15,064 nucleotides of DNA from the NCBI GenBank assembly GCA_963854565.1, contig CAWKZT010000039.1, forward strand, positions 1-15,064, in the 5' to 3' direction. The notes below the pieces were generated by a model. That model had not been told where the DNA came from and did no database searches. It saw only the letters and a list, made by a program, of their open reading frames with translations. Positions 14,554-15,064 of the stretch are shown here, in pieces; the first letter of the stretch is position 1; each line of letters begins with the position of its first letter. Position numbers and translations under genes: made by a program. The stretch comes from CAWKZT01 sp963854565 (GTDB lineage Bacteria > Actinomycetota > Acidimicrobiia > Acidimicrobiales > JAHEJN01).

Positions 14554-15064
14554 ATGAAAGTAACCGCCCACCAACCGTTCGTATCTACATTGCCGACCGA
14601 TGATGTCCACCCTTACCGCACCGGAACCTGGCAGCCCCAGGTCACCGAATACGACGCATGGGATCTCGATGTCCAGGGCAAGATCCCCGAAGATCTCACC
14701 GGCATTTACGTACGGAACACCGAGAACCCACTGATGGAGGCCATCGGCACCTATCACCCCTTTGACGGCGACGCGATGTTGCATTCTCTATCGTTCTCCA
14801 ACGGCGATGCCGTCTATCGAAATCGCTTCGTGCGAACTGACGGACTTCTCGCCGAACAGGCCGCAGGCGAGGCGCTATGGGCCGGGGCGGCAACCAAAAA
14901 GTCGCTGACCAAGGTCGATTACGGGTGGGGTGCCCGCGAGTTGATGAAGGATGCATCGAGTACCGATGTAGTTGTGCATAACGGCGCCATCCTCAGCAGT
15001 TTTTGGATGTGCGGTGATCTTTATCGGCATGACCCAGCAACGATGGAAGCGCTTGGAGTCGAGA
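14554..15064 (+). CDS. Carotenoid oxygenase family protein, N-terminal part
   Basis: The frame starts at ATG 14554, seven bases after the thiolase stop, and is still open at the right edge (170 codons seen; the family is usually about 450-500). The visible part matches the start of carotenoid cleavage / lignostilbene dioxygenases: LTGIYVRNTENPLM (about residues 49-62), the block YHPFDGDAMLHSLSFSNG (68-85), VYRNRFVRTDGL (88-99), then STDVVVHNGAILSSF (136-150) and the strand reading CGDLYRHDPATMEALG. The family is a seven-bladed propeller that holds Fe(II) with four histidines and cleaves conjugated double bonds with oxygen. The iron ligands lie beyond the window, so activity cannot be checked. 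GTAGGAG overlapping the end of the thiolase (14535-14541) provides the ribosome binding site, making co-translation with it likely. Substrate could be a carotenoid, apocarotenoid or stilbene-type aromatic. Confidence 0.88.
   Translation, partial: MKVTAHQPFVSTLPTDDVHPYRTGTWQPQVTEYDAWDLDVQGKIPEDLTGIYVRNTENPLMEAIGTYHPFDGDAMLHSLSFSNGDAVYRNRFVRTDGLLAEQAAGEALWAGAATKKSLTKVDYGWGARELMKDASSTDVVVHNGAILSSFWMCGDLYRHDPATMEALGVE

Overview
The window looks like ordinary chromosomal sequence from an actinomycete-type bacterium (Actinomycetota), quite possibly an environmental Acidimicrobiia-like lineage. Several things point that way: a gene of the actinobacterial SCO6745 family, an RNase Z of the mycobacterial Rv2407 type, a thiolase of the SCP2-like class, moderately high GC, and two gene starts with the spacing expected of leaderless transcripts. 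The lineage is an inference from gene families; there is no rRNA or other taxonomic marker here. I see no phage, insertion sequence, CRISPR array, tRNA or rRNA, and no gene-free stretch longer than 300 bases.

Layout. Positions 3-850 hold the 3' end of an FtsX-type permease and its ATPase, joined by a one-base stop/start overlap: the core of an ABC export/extraction system. Positions 877-2530, on the minus strand, hold an Lrp/AsnC regulator followed by a DadA/DauA-like FAD-dependent amino-acid oxidoreductase. A half-length 4-hydroxyphenylpyruvate-dioxygenase-like protein (2637-3266) runs divergently from the regulator. Together these suggest an amino-acid-responsive catabolic unit turning an amino acid into a 2-oxo acid and then oxidising it. 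Next on the plus strand come an RNase Z-like metallo-hydrolase (3469-4320) preceded by a 12-residue leader ORF, a nitroreductase (4480-5160), a full-length cyclopropane fatty acid synthase (5218-6369), and a very large HrpA RNA helicase (6423-10130).

The second half holds an APC amino-acid permease (10219-11499), a convergent minus-strand two-module glyoxalase-fold protein (11586-12338), and a divergent SCO6745-family protein (12427-13245). An SCP2-type thiolase (13320-14546) follows, with a carotenoid oxygenase seven bases after it, cut by the window edge. That thiolase/oxygenase pair may act on one cleavage-and-shortening pathway, but the substrate cannot be read from the sequence.

No clearly new defence or mobile system is visible. 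The observations most worth a second look are the Lrp/oxidoreductase/half-HPPD cluster, the leader ORF overlapping the RNase Z start, the 15-bp triple tandem repeat before the thiolase, the paired direct repeats over the promoter region of the glyoxalase-fold gene, and the thiolase/carotenoid-oxygenase coupling.
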